Shown in pieces: positions 1-12,260 of a stretch of DNA of 64,000 nt. The stretch spans positions 23,293,898-23,357,897 of the forward strand of contig NC_074725.1 of assembly GCF_947242115.1 (NCBI RefSeq), given 5' to 3'. This DNA is from Biomphalaria glabrata. Its lineage: Eukaryota > Mollusca > Gastropoda > Planorbidae. A program made the position numbers and the translations under genes. The notes under the pieces are model-generated. The model saw only the letters and a list, made by a program, of their open reading frames with translations, searched no databases and had not been told where the DNA came from. Position 1 is the first letter of the stretch; each line of letters starts with the position of its first letter.

Positions 1-87
1 TTATTGTAGTCTACAAACAATAATAATTTTTTGCTAAACACTGCAAAGTTACAAGTGAAACAATATACAATGCATGACAATATTAAA

Positions 88-262
88 AATGTTTTACATG
101 TTTCGGATGTTCCTTCAGAGTTGAAGATAGTTTACTTCCTAGTCCAAACCTCCCGCAGGACGACGGGGGATGGGAGCAGGCAGGGTTTGAACCCTCGACC
201 GTCGATAAATCCGAACGACAGTCCAGCACTCAAACCGCACGACCAGGCAACCGGTTGTACAT
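88..262 (-). repeat. tRNA-derived SINE, family A
   Basis: Read on the minus strand it has an A-box-like start (GCCTGGTCGTGCGGTTTG) and a B box (GGTTCAAACCC), followed by a family-specific body ending near ACATCCGAAACATG. A near-identical copy lies at 61665-61830, with older copies at 13815-14003 and fragments near 14050 and 59600. The short ORF across it is not a gene. Confidence 0.85.
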
Positions 263-638
263 GTCATACTTATTTTAAAAATGATGAAATTTTAACTCAT
301 GTTCAACAGTGATTTTAATATATTTGTTAAAGATATATCAGATAAACAATACAAAAAAATCATTTTTATGTGAAAATTAATAAACATACTGACAATTAGC
401 TGCTAAACAAATAGGTCTTGAGACAGGTTGATGGATATAAGCTACGCTCTATTTTTTTTTTTTTTTTTGTTTGAAGTATGTGGCTCAAATTCAAGTTTTA
501 ATTTGGTCCTCAATCCACCCAAAAATAAGGTGTGGCTTAGATTTTGGCATATAGAGAATACATATAAAATATATTAGATAATATACTGTAATCTGAATAA
601 CCCCAAAAATTCTATGTTATTGGAAGAAACTAACCTAC

Positions 639-3600
639 CGTTCCTAACAAGAGCAATCCTTTAAAGAGGGTTAGTATGGAAACTACTGGCTGAATGAGCC
701 CTACAGCAAACAAGACACTGGCAGTTAATACCCATACAAATACTGGAATGACATAAATATGTCTGAAGACAGGAAAAAAAAACATAAGTAGTACAATTGT
801 TTCAATTTAATCTTACAATGTAAGAAATGCAACATAAGTAGAGCGAGTACGTTTAATTTTAATTAAAAAAAAAAACAAGTCAAACTTCCTATAATCAAAC
901 GTCCCAGAATAACTTAATTTCTTTTTATTTACATGATATTTTATGTCCTTTAAGCTAGAAACTAAATGGAGCAGCAGATTTTCAAGTTTGATAATTATTG
1001 TTAAAAAAATGTTTATTTTCCACTTTTTACAGTCTTAATAATATTCTTTTTTCCTCATTTCAAATATTGAAAATTAAATTTCTAAAAAAAAAGTTGTCTT
1101 AAAAAAAAATAAAAAATGTTAACAATTTTTTAGCACTAGAAAGATTTTTTAGTTTATTATTCTCAATGAGTTAACTATACAAATGTTTTAAAAGTAAAAT
1201 AAGAAAAGTAATCAGCTTACCGAACACCAATTAACTGTGCAAAAGCTTCACTCCCAGCAAGGGCATAACAAATCAAGAGAGCTACACTGTTAATTTTTTT
1301 TTTTCAGAAATGTCAAATAAAAAAAAATATTTTAAGCAAAATTAAAATTAATGATAAAGTTAACAATGGTATATTTTAAAATTATTTCATTCTCTGGATT
1401 TTAGGGACATTTTTGAAAATAAAGAAAACATTTTGAGTATTCTGACACATTTGAGTAATACTATGTAGTACTATGGAAGCTACACACTAATATAATAGTT
1501 GTAGGCAACCTTCTCTGTGGGCCTCACTACAGCTAAACAACTTTTCAGAGAAAAAACTTTAACACTTATGATGAAACCCAAGAAAAAAAACTCAGCATGT
1601 CTTAATGTAACTTACAAATGAAGAATGACGAGTAGATCAAAGACCTGCTCTAAGCCACAACCCAAAAATAGTTTTGCCAGCAGGTGAAGATTTGGTGGCT
1701 GGACAAGTGGCACCTCACGAATGTGTTGCATCTTACCCTTCATTATGGCGCCTGTAAATTGAACTGAAATTGTCATAAAGGCAAACAATCTTTGGAGCTT
1801 TATGTATAATACAAAGTGCAGATGCTCTTTATAAGCTTCATGCATTATACAAAGGACAAATATCTTTGGAGATTTGAAAATAGAACTAATTGCATTCATA
1901 TTGATATGAAGTGTGAGAAATACGTGTCAACTTCTTGCAAAATGAAGGACCTTAAAGTATATAAAGTATATGCTGATATTATTTAACTTCTCCATAAAGA
2001 AAAAAAAGGCTGGATGAGATATGAAGCAAATAACTAGCAGCATTAAAGTTCAAGGCTCAGTTGCAAGAAGCATTGCAAACTGATAATGACTATTTGTGTG
2101 TATGTGACTGAATTAAATCTAATTTGTATAAAAAAATTCAAAAGCTATCATCCAGTAAATTATATGGAAAAATATAGACAGAGCCTATGAGAGTTTAGGC
2201 AAATTTAAGTAGAATGGATCTGAGACATAGGGATTATACAGAAAGCAACTGAGACTACTTCAACACTTTCACTTAAGATGCTTGTGATCCATCATGGACA
2301 AACGGTGGCAAGACCGCACTATAAACAGCGATGTCCCCACGAACGCCAGTATGGACAGTATAGAGTGACATCATATGGTCCAACAGTTACGCTGGGCAGG
2401 GCACATATCTCGTATGGAAGACAAGTGTATACCAATAGCAGTCTTTTTTTGGTAAGCTAAAAGGTGGTCGACGTAACAGATGTGCCACACAGAAACACTT
2501 TAAGGACAAGCTTAGGTACTATCTTGCTTTGACTGACATAGAAGAGAGTAGCTTGATGCATGTAGCTTCAGAACAAGACACACCTGCATAGCCACAGGAA
2601 ATACTGCATTCCTCATTAATCTTCAGACTCGAAGACAAGCCTTATTATTATTACTAAGTTAGACTTAGCATATTAAAGGATACTTTTTTAAAAAAATTCT
2701 TTACAAATTCTTATTTGGTAATAACAGAAGTCATACCATTAGTTTGTCCATCATCTTCATCTGACTCAAGAAATATGTCTTCCTCTATTATTGTATTCAA
2801 TGGTACAGATTCCTCCTTTAAAAATATAAAAGTAAACAGACTAAAGAAGTACAAAAGTAAAACACAAGTATTTTTTTATTTTATCGTAACCCAATATCTT
2901 ATAAATAAAAAAAAACACCATTAAAGTATCTGATCAAGATGGAGGCCTATCAATGTGGAAACAATCCTTTTGTTACCATCCCTATTATACTCATATTATC
3001 TTTACAATTGAATCTCTTATTCCCTTGAGCCAGGTGGTTTCTTGTATAGTGATAGTTCACAATGAAACTGAACCTTTTCAAGTCGCTATGTGAACAGACA
3101 CACTTCCTAATAGTGCAAGTCTATGTGTTAGACTTGCTACTGGCAGTTTTAGGTAAGAAAATAACAAAAGTTGCCATGTTTTGAAATTTAGAAGCATTTT
3201 ACTTAAGGGCCTAAAAAAAAAATAAAAAAGTAAAGTTCCCCTTTCAGACTCTACAATCTATGGGGCAGAAGATGTAAAGGTCATCTGTTTCTGTAGCCTC
3301 CAAAGCAAAGTGTTGCAAAAAGCTTTCCTATAATTTCTATAATTAAAAGATGTTGACCACTTGTGTTAAATTGCTAATGTTTTACTTGAATATTTGACAA
3401 ACGCAAGAAAAATCTATACTCCTTGACATATTTCACAAAAGAATTTACAAAACTTAGCTAACAGTTCTGTGATATACCTGCACATGGTAAAATAAAATTG
3501 CTTTTATTCCCCTCTAACTTATGTAAAACAACAAATCTGCATTCTTATTCGTAAGTAATTTTACTGCTTTAGATCAGAAATTGAGATTGCATCAACATAC

Positions 3601-4476
3601 CCCAAGACCTCTTTGATATTGACAGGCAACAGCTCTCTGCAACAAGTCAGTGAAACAGTGCACCAAAAGTGACTAGGGAAAGAGCAAATTGATATTTTTA
3701 AATTGAAAAATAACTGTTAGTATCTAAAGATGGGACATAAGATTCAGATAGTAATGTAGGAGTAGTTCTACATATTTCAAAGCTTTCAAAAATATCTAAA
3801 TGTAATAATTTTTTGAACTAAAGTAAGAGAATAAGCAATTTATGACCTACCTGAGCAAAAGCATCTACTATAAAACTAATTAGGAATGGATAGAATCCTG
3901 AATGTGCCAACTTCACAGGTAAACCTTGAGAATTAAAGTAGGATTACATGATAAAGGTTAATGTATACACATAACATTAAAAACACTGAAAAGTATTGAA
4001 AAATTCATAATTATTACAATGGTTAAAATTAATACAATATAACATTGGCAATCACTGTTGTTTAATCAGATAAGATAATCCATTGCATTAACCCATTTCA
4101 TGAAGTTACTAAGAATACAATCATATTTTCAGAGGCTATTTTATGGTTCTCTTTCATAAATAGCAAACATTTACCCACCAGTTTTACATGTATTTAAATC
4201 CATAATTAAGAGGGATACAAAATATCTTTCTTTTTTTTTACATAATAATAAATGAACTGCATCAATTTGGTATATTAACATGATACCATGTATCTACTTA
4301 TCTAATGAAAGCTCTATTTTTCTAACAAAAAAAAAGTTGTACTAATTTGTTTTTTCCCCCCACAGCAAGAAATGCAAAATAAAAAAATAAGAAATAAATA
4401 GAAATATCTGTGGTAATGATTTTAATTGCAATACCTAAAATTCCTGTTCCCAGTATTGTTGCGATAGTCACAAAAT
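639..4476 (-). CDS. Multi-pass transporter, amino-acid-permease-like (partial, 7 internal exons)
   Basis: Exons on the minus strand: 4476-4435, 3924-3851, 3672-3601, 2815-2737, 1751-1616, 1286-1221, 762-639. All have AG/GT borders and all phases join, giving 197 complete codons. The first exons read FVTIATILGTGILGLP then VKLAHSGFYPFL, a glycine-rich broken first helix typical of the APC/AAAP (SLC38-like) fold. Next come a second helix ending FTDLLQRA, a cytoplasmic-looking acidic loop (EEDIFLESDEDDG), then helices in FDLLVILHFVALLICYALAG and HIYVIPVFVWVLTASVLFAV. The motif and the helix pattern are seen; the family assignment is inferred from them, and the substrate is unknown. The N-terminal exon or exons (right of 4476) and the C-terminus (left of 639 or off the window) were not found. 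It is divergent to WRAP53 with about 10 kb of repeats between them. It could instead be another multi-spanning family. Confidence 0.75.
2278..2640 (+). mobile_element. LINE fragment, C-terminal ORF2 region, decayed
   Basis: The plus strand encodes, with a frame change, pieces such as RWAGHISRMEDK and KLKGGRRN. These match the conserved segment after the reverse transcriptase seen intact at 44140-44250 (LGHVRRMP) and 59050-59150 (WAGHVCRMED). It is 5'-truncated and old. It lies in an intron of the transporter gene, opposite strand. Confidence 0.65.
3236..3306 (-). repeat. SINE family B fragment (3' body)
   Basis: It matches the 3' portion of the family B SINE (TTTCAGACY...ATCTATGGGGCAGAWGATGT). 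Only the end opposite the tRNA-like head is present. Longer copies are at 28850, 32855, 55495 and 57028. Confidence 0.7.
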
Positions 4477-5164
4477 CTAGAAAGGAGAGAAAAAAAATTT
4501 AATCTGCATAAATAACCTAATTTTTTTTTATTTTAATCTTTCTGCAAAAACAAAACATTTATTTCAATGAATTCTGAGTTAGAGAGCTTTGCACACAGAG
4601 CTGAATAGAAGAATAGGATCAAAGTCAAATGAGTTTCAATGAAATAGAAATATTTTGTGTTTAAGAATGTTAATCTATGTACAATGCTTTGTGAGTTTAA
4701 AGCACCTGCATTTATTGCAAAGCTTTCTTTAAAAAAAAAAAACAAAAAAAAAACATCACAACATATGTTGATAATAGCAGTCTTCTCAATGTAATATCAA
4801 ACTTAGCCAGCCTCTTCTAAGATAAAAGGAAAGTAATATTTGGAAGAACAATCAATATTTGGCTGTGTAAGGTAGCTGAATGCCACATACACAAATTACT
4901 CAGTGCAGATGTTCCTACTTCACATAAGTAAAAAAAGAAACATAATGAGCAACAAGCTGTTGACCATGAAACATAACTAATTAATCAATAGCAGTGTGAT
5001 AATTATAGTAAGGCAGTGCACAGAAATCAGTTGGGAGGGGGAAGGGGTAAAAACAATCAATAATTATTACAATATGTGTACATCTATTTTATAAGATACT
5101 GTTCATTCAAAATAATGCTGCACAAATAGTCCTATGTAAAAGAAGACATAATTCTCATAAAGTA

Positions 5165-5375
5165 ATATTTCTTTCCCTTGTTTGAAATAAAAAAATATAT
5201 ATTACCAATAGTTAATTGACTAACTGGTTAATTTTTTAAATTGATTCTTGTGTTGTCAGGTAAAAGAAATAATTGTGCGAAATTTCAGCTTGATCTGAGA
5301 GATTGGGTCTTAGAGAAATAATGTGTACCAGTACAAACTTTGAACCAGACAGACAGTGTGAGTTGATATAAGCTT
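5165..5375. repeat. Dispersed repeat family D
   Basis: The shared core includes AATTACCAATAGTTAATTGAC, a stretch on TGATCYGAGAATGGGTG, and GTACCAGACAGAGTGAGTTG-like sequence. Related copies lie at 6170-6255 (fragment), 11868-12085, 34725-35170 (two in tandem) and 48440-48660. No coding capacity or clear termini are seen, so it is probably a non-autonomous element. Confidence 0.6.
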
Positions 5376-6259
5376 TGTAAAAAGAAAAGTGTCTGAATTT
5401 TGTGGCAAAAGATTATTCTTAAAAACTGTTCCAAAAGATAAAGAAAAGCAAAGGACTAAGAAGTAAACTTGGGGGAAAGGCAAATGTGGATAAGACAAAA
5501 AATAGCATTTTATCCTTATGGCAACAATGGATGGCTAAAGAAGTATGAGTTTGTGTGAAAGCTTAATTTTGAAAAAGATGTTCTGAGACTGTTTGTTAGG
5601 GGAAAAAAAACAAACTCTATGATATATGTATTTTTATGGACTACTACTGATGGGTCAAAGAAGTTTCTATGTGTATAAAGAGAAAGTATAGACTTTTAGA
5701 TTGAAAGACCACAGAAGAGTGAGTGCAGAGTGCTTTGTGTCAGGATTTTGTGATTTTACCATCACAAAAGAGATACAAGACACTGATAGCAAAGACAAAC
5801 AGACACAAACACTCTTTTGTTCCCCTGGCAATCAAATCATAAAATAAGAACAACCTGGTATAAACTTTGTCACATGTAAATTATGAGTGAGTCTGGTGTG
5901 AATGTACACTTTGGTTTCTTATAGTTATAATGTTTTTTGTTTGGTGTAATGCACAAACTGTAAGACAAATTTCCTTACGGATAATAAAGATTATTATTAT
6001 TATTAAATAAGGAAAAGAGATGTCTATATATGACTGTTTTATTAGAGGAGCATGAGATTTGTATTCCATCTGAAGGCCACTGGAATTCATGGGTCAAAGA
6101 AGTGTCTGGTGGTAGCATTATAATATGGGAATAGTTTAATGAAAAACAAGACAAGATTCTGATAAAGTACAATTTCTTTCCCTTGTTTGAAATATCAAAC
6201 AAAATAATTAATTACCAATAGTTAATTAACTAATTGGTTAATTTTTACAAGTGCTGTAA

Positions 6260-6605
6260 AGACAATTTTTATGTGTTGTAAAGACACCCTTAAAGAGCTC
6301 CTTCAAGGAGTGTGATATTGACATTAACAGCTGGGAAGCACTAGCTCTCGATCACTCCTCATGTCATGAAGCTGTGAGTCTTGGAGTCACGATATTTGAA
6401 GCAAGAAGAGTGGCCAGCGTGATGAGCGCAGAACCAACAAAAAGCTGAGAGAAGAAGCAGGCCTATCTGCAACTGACAAAACTTAACCATGCCATGTATG
6501 CAGCCAGCTTTTTAAAGCGAGGATTGGACTTCAGTCATCTTTGAGTTCATAGGATATGAGAAATGTGCTCATCTTTGATGACGAAGGAGGAGCTATATAA
6601 TATGG
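6260..6605 (+). mobile_element. LINE 3' fragment with zinc-finger remnant
   Basis: Decayed frames read KDTLKSSFKECDIDINSWE and a CHVCSQLF...GL finger start, as in the C-terminus of the LINE copies at 43198 and 58565. The tail after the finger (GATGACGAAGGAGG) resembles the tail of the 58565 copy. It is 5'-truncated. Confidence 0.7.
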
Positions 6606-6914
6606 GAAGTACCATTGCCGATTGTAAACTTAGGTGGCCATCGACATTTCTACCCAAGGGTCTTCAATGCAGGTAGACTGACAGGTTTGGACTGTAAGAA
6701 AATAATAATTTATAAGTAAGGATAGGACCAATCAAGCAATCAAGACAGTATGTGGGCACCTTCTATAAGACAATTATATACAATCATTTACATTATAACA
6801 CATGACTATAAACCATTCCAGCTGTCATTTTGGCGATGCTTCTCCCCACCAAGCATTAGCCCTAATATCCATATATGGACAGTCTGTTCGTTTATATAAC
6901 CTACACATTGTCTG

Positions 6915-7306
6915 CTAGGGAACATTTGGATATTATGTAACTCCAAAAATCACCTTTATAGGAAATCATAACAAAACTCAAGTATCAACTTCTTTCAAGC
7001 TCAGTGACATATTCCTTTTTTTTTTTAACTAACACTGTACATATTACATCATGCAGCTACCAGGAAACCTGTGCTATTAAAAAAAAATGCTGAATATTTT
7101 TTCCATTTATATTTTTTTAAGATCTGTGGTATAGATCTAGCCTAGCCCTTCTGAGAAAGTTGGATCCATGAAAGTCGAGGGACCACTGTACCTGTTATTT
7201 CATTTGAATATTTTTGACTAATCTTTAGACCCTCCTTGTAAAAAATTGTTATATCCCCCCTGCTGGCTGGGCTTAATTTTTATGTAATATCCAAATGTTC
7301 CCTCTA
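6915..7306. mobile_element. Possible MITE with inverted ends
   Basis: The left end TAGGGAACATTTGGATATTA is mirrored at 7281-7305 as the reverse complement (TAATATCCAAATGTTCCCTC). The roughly 390 bp between has no ORF. Superfamily and target duplication are not clear. Confidence 0.5.
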
Positions 7307-7759
7307 AGGGTTTTTAAATATCAATTGATGTTGAAGCATAAAATAGTATCTGCAAGAACTTAATCCCTTTCAAGACGGCTTTCGTTACAATTCAGCGAAT
7401 CCTAGATCTAGGTCTATACAAGTATTATGTACTGTCAAAATGTCTTATAAATGATTGTTGCGCATCTAGCTTTCATTTTCTTTTTATGGTTAGGAAAATA
7501 AATAAATTTGGAGGAAAAACATTATATATAAGCAAGTGAAAAGGAAAAAAATATTTAAATTATTTCAAATGCTCTTTACTAAATAGATCTAGACATGAAT
7601 CTCAGAAGAGAATTAGAAAAGACTCTAGAACTGAGAAGCACAGTGACAATGTTAAAAGCGTCAGACTACACTTCTGAAGTTGAAACTAACTTACATGATT
7701 GCAAGTATGTTATTAGGTTTGACTTGCAACAATATGAAGCCATTTTAGTGATTTGAAAT

Positions 7760-8420
7760 GATTTATAGAAGTCTAGATCTAGATTGACTCTCTCTAGGTC
7801 TAGATCTATAATTTTTTCTATATATCATATTATATAGTCATTAGATCTAAATCTATATATAATCATAATAATGTATATAATAAATAATAATAATATAGTC
7901 AAATATAGACTAGTATAATAGTCTGATAATCTAGATCTAGATCTGTTCAATCTAATCTATTGAGTCTAATCATTAGACTCTAATGATAATAATCTAGAAT
8001 CTATAAACTACAAAAATAGATCTAAATCTAGATCTTCTTGTACTTGAATAGTAATTTAATTACACATCTAAACTAATAATTAAGTCTAAGTCGTCTAAGT
8101 CTAAGTCTAAGTCGATAAGACTCGTAAGACTAAGACTAAGAGTAAGACTAGACGTCACTAGAGTGACTACTAGAGTAAGAAATTAAAGAGTCAGACAAAA
8201 AAAGTCTTAACTAAACAATTGTCTAAAGTCTACATGTAAATCTAAATTACTAAAAATAGTTTAAATTTAAAGCTCTAATTGTTTGTCTAAAAGCATCACT
8301 ACTAGATCTAGCTAGACATTTAAATTACTGGAACTATCTGACTCTAGATTTATCTAGAATAATCTAGTTACTTATAGATCTAGATCTAGACTAGACTAGA
8401 TTTGGACCTATTCTAGATCT
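7760..8420. repeat. AGATCT/TCTAGA-rich simple sequence
   Basis: Dense overlapping AGATCTAGATCT and TCTAGAT words, plus a CTAAGTCTAAGTC run near 8085-8150. Similar patches are at 14510-14700 and 23520-23710 and inside WRAP53 exon 1. No gene is seen here. Confidence 0.8.
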
Positions 8421-9229
8421 AAACTCTAAACTGAACTGAAACAGCTGCGTATCTACCCACACAAAAATCATCTAAGGGGAAACTACTCTTTTTTTTTTTC
8501 GCAACAGAGCCTATTCTATAGCTATAGACTAAATCTGGAGCTACCTGAGGAGCCGCAAACAATGAAAGAACAAGCGCGATCTAAAAGAAGAAACGTCTGC
8601 GTATCGAAAGATTTATCGATATTGTTCGACTGAATATATAATACGGACATACGATCGAGCGTATATATTCTTCTTATCATTATTACATTGTTATGTAATT
8701 GTTATTCATACATTCATATGTAATCAATGAACTGATGATCGAGAAGATATGACTCAACGTGAGCCTGTCTTATATCTGATATTATTTTTATTGATCATTT
8801 CTAAAGGCCTCAATTAAGAAACTCAGGTCTCCTTATTTTTTAAATATTTTTTTCCAAACCTTTTTTTTAAACCTCAATATTTTGCTTTTCTATTTTTTTA
8901 GCCTTTTTTTTTAATATTTAAAAATGTCCACTGTCAACAATAGGCCTACATAGCCTACCTATAATGAAATAATTAAAATTAGATAACAGTATAAAACATG
9001 ATTTATTAATACATAACAAAGCAATTTCGAAGTGAATTGTTAAAGATAAATCCAACTGTTTTGGAGTTATTGTGTGTATGCATGTCTGGTGATTTGCAGT
9101 AGGCCTATAAACATTCTGTGTTACAAATCCAATACGATTAATAGTTAAAGTTTTTGTGTTTTGTGTGGGGTTTTTGTTTGCTATTTTTTTTAATTTTAAT
9201 TTAGTAATAGATAATTTATAAATACATTT

Positions 9230-9930
9230 TTAAAAGAATATATTTTAGACCCTTAAAAGTTCAATTGCAACGGCTACTTTTTTCTTTTCTGAAAGTGAAA
9301 AATCTAATTTTTAAAAGTAACAAGGCAAGCAGTTTTTTTTTTAAATAAAAATACACACTTTTACAAATATTCACTATTAATCGTAACAAACACTGGAGGC
9401 TATAATAAGGAGGGGAGATAACAATTTGCCATAATTTTAATTAATTTATGCAAAGGTTTTAGAATTTTGGTCACAAAAAAAAATATTTTTTTTTTACATT
9501 TGTATTGCTTAGTTAAGTAAGTTCTGTTATACTATTTACTACATTAAAAAAATGTTTACTTTTTTTAAGAGAAAAAAATCTAATTAGAGTGGACATAATT
9601 TAAAACAACAATTAATAAGTAGTTTTTCATATTATCGCGTGAACTGCAGTGCTGAGCGATAAGAATAAAATATTTAACCAATGGAATTTTTTTTTACGGG
9701 GGAATGTTTTTTTTTCATGAGTATTAAGAGATTGTCCATTTACAAAACAATTAGAGCAATTATATATTCATTATAAGACATTAGTTAGGCCAGGTTCACA
9801 TCTAACATCACATTCACCTATCCTTTGGTCTGTGGACCGCTGGGGCACTGTCACAATCGCGGTTGACATTGCCTGCTATATGTTCACCTCGGGTCATGAG
9901 GGTAAAAGACACGCGAAACTCCTGACATTG
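9230..9930 (-). mobile_element. 5'-truncated LINE copy (family X 3' end)
   Basis: It shares the 3' region with copies at 26593-27465 and 47165-48010 (AACGGCTACTTTTTTCTTT, AGTTTTTCATATTAT, TTAGGCCAGGTTCACATCTA). It is orientated minus and ends before the usual 3' terminus, so it is internally eroded. The 99-codon ORF here is a shadow. Confidence 0.6.
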
Positions 9931-10479
9931 TCTTTGTAACCTTTTAAAATGTCGGATTTTCAATACCTTTTCTAGTTGAGCATTGAAAGATAAAAGATAT
10001 AATATAATAATTAATATTGTTACGTATTTGTGAATCTTCTGGCTAAATAAAATAAAAACATTGTAAAGAAAAGATCTTGACGATATTATCTCAGCTTTCA
10101 GCTTCATATACATTTTTGACTATTAACACTAACAATTTGCTACTGTAATATGTAGCGTAGAAGACTGTACAATATCTGTCAGTTTACAGCTAGCTCTACT
10201 TCGTTGCAATTAATCTCTTCTCAACTTCGAGCCGTATTCCACGCGTTAATCCCACATAACCCTTTTATCTGGCTTTTGCATGCACAGAATTTAGCTTAGC
10301 ATATGTGTACATTATACCCTGCCCTAATCCAGACCATGTGCATTATCATACTACTCCATAACTATGTTCATAGTCCCAACCCACCTTACCTTACTCTAAC
10401 CCTTACCATGTACACCCACCTAACATTAATGTTGGCCATATGTGCTCTGGCACTAATCCTGAGCACATCCTAATGCTTA

Positions 10480-11050
10480 CCTTGTGCACTAATCTTGAGC
10501 ATGTGCACACCCTAACCCGTACCATGTGCACATCTAATCTAGCCTGCACTAATCTCGAGCATGTGCACACCATAACCCATACCATGTGCACATCTAATCT
10601 AGCCTGCACTAATCTCGAGCATGTGCACACCATAACCCATACCATGTGCACATCTAATCTAGCCTGCACTAATCTCGAGCATGTGCACACCATAACCCAT
10701 ACCATGTGCACATCTAATCTAGCCTGCACTAATCTCGAGCATGTGCACACCATAACCCATACCATGTGCACATCTAATCTAGCCTGCACTAATCTCGAGC
10801 ATGTGCACACCATAACCCATACCATGTGCACATCTAATCTAGCCTGCACTAATCTCGTGCATGTGCACACCGTAACCCATACCATGTGCACATCTAATCT
10901 AGCCTGCACTAATTTTGAGCAAGTGCACATCCTAACCCATACCATGTACACATCTAATCTAGCCTGCACTAATCTAGTCTGCACTAATCTTGAGCATTTG
11001 CACCTCCTAACCATACCATGTACACATCTAATCTAGCCTCCATGTGGACC
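10480..11050. repeat. 60-bp minisatellite, about 9 units
   Basis: The unit starts CACATCTAATCTAGCCTGCA and repeats exactly every 60 bp. The central copies are nearly identical; the outer ones diverge. As 60 is a multiple of three and the unit lacks stops, both strands show about 200-codon ORFs. No splice sites or promoter support a gene. Confidence 0.9.
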
Positions 11051-11264
11051 TCCTAACCCATTTAAACTATACATACATATCATCTAATCTAATGCACTAG
11101 TCCTAACATTATCTAATCTAACCCTGATCATATGCACATCTTTAATTTTAATAATTTAATCATATATCATTTAATTTTCTGCGTCATAAACCTTCACTAT
11201 TACTATCATTTAGTGTTTGGGTTGTATTTGAGTGAATACTTAATTAATTTTATTGATCATAACT

Positions 11265-11525
11265 CTGCCCTAGTCGGGATTCGCATAACTCTGCCCTAGT
11301 CGGGATTCGTACTCGTGACTACTAAATTGAGATCTGATTGAGAGACTAACGCTTTATCCACTAAGCCACACTTCCATGTGAGAATTGACAGAACAACAAC
11401 TTAAGAAGAGAAGGACTTTGAATCAACTCGATAATGAAATGGTGACTGATTTCGACAAGAAAGTTTGGGTTAAAAGTTTTCAGATTTATTTAAAGAACAT
11501 TAACGTGTGTTTTATAAACCAAGAT
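11265..11525 (-). repeat. tRNA-derived SINE, family C
   Basis: Minus strand: GTGGCTTAGTGGATAAAGC (A box) and GAGTACGAATCCC (B box), with a body that is repeated at 63065-63275. A 28-bp stretch with the B-box end is duplicated in tandem at the 5' end of the plus-strand view. Confidence 0.75.
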
Positions 11526-11867
11526 ATTCATATTTTGCAATTCTAATATTAATTGAATTCAAGGTAGTCGGTAAAACAGGATTCTACGAGATCGAGATCG
11601 TCTAATAATGGCCAAACATGTCAAGATGGCGTCAAAACATTCTAAGCCTACATTTTTTAATAAACATTTGCCTACAGCTCGCGCTAGTTGTAAAATTATT
11701 TATTAGTTTGAATATCAACATCAAAGTAACTAGATACTTAAAATCAATCAACAGACTAAATGCAGCGTATGTTTTTTTAGTACTGACCTATTGGATAATT
11801 ATCTTAAATGGTAAGTACATTATTTAACTTTAATAAAATTACAATTGGACCTACATATTACATATAT

Positions 11868-12085
11868 TTTTTACATTGCTTATATTAACTCACTCCGCCT
11901 GTCTGTCTTTCTAGTAAAAAGTTATTTCTCTTACACCCAATCTCGGATCAGGCTGAGCTTTTGCACATTATTATTTCTTTTTTCTGACAACACAAGAATC
12001 AACAAAAAATACTTCATTAACTATTAATACTTTATTATTTTGCTTGAAAAGAAATTGTACTTGACTGAAGTGGATGTATAAGTTG
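11868..12085. repeat. Dispersed repeat family D copy
   Basis: It contains AACTCACTC...GTCTTTCTAGTAAAAAG and CTCGGATCAGGCTGAGC, matching 34740-34870 and, inverted, 5165-5375 and 48440-48660. Confidence 0.6.
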
Positions 12086-12175
12086 ACTAAGTCCCCTTTA
12101 TAGGTCGTCGTCGTCGTCGCTCTGAATTGAAACAAACAATATACAACTATATATATAATCTTTATTAGTTAAAAG

Positions 12176-12260
12176 TACCTTACTAGCTGAGTGGTCAGCA
12201 TGTCGGCCCGAGGAGGCGTTAGCCACGAGATCGACTTCAGGTCGTACCCGATTTTATTGA
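12176..12260 (+). repeat. tRNA-like SINE head fragment
   Basis: CTAGCTGAGTGGTCAGCATG resembles an A box, and GACTTCAGGTCGTACCC is a weak B box. It cannot fold as a full tRNA, so it is called a SINE remnant. Confidence 0.4.

Noticed and set aside
10403-11036. ORFs of about 200 codons on both strands
   Set aside because: They are produced by the stop-free 60-bp tandem unit; opposite-strand ORFs cover the same repeats and there is no gene context.
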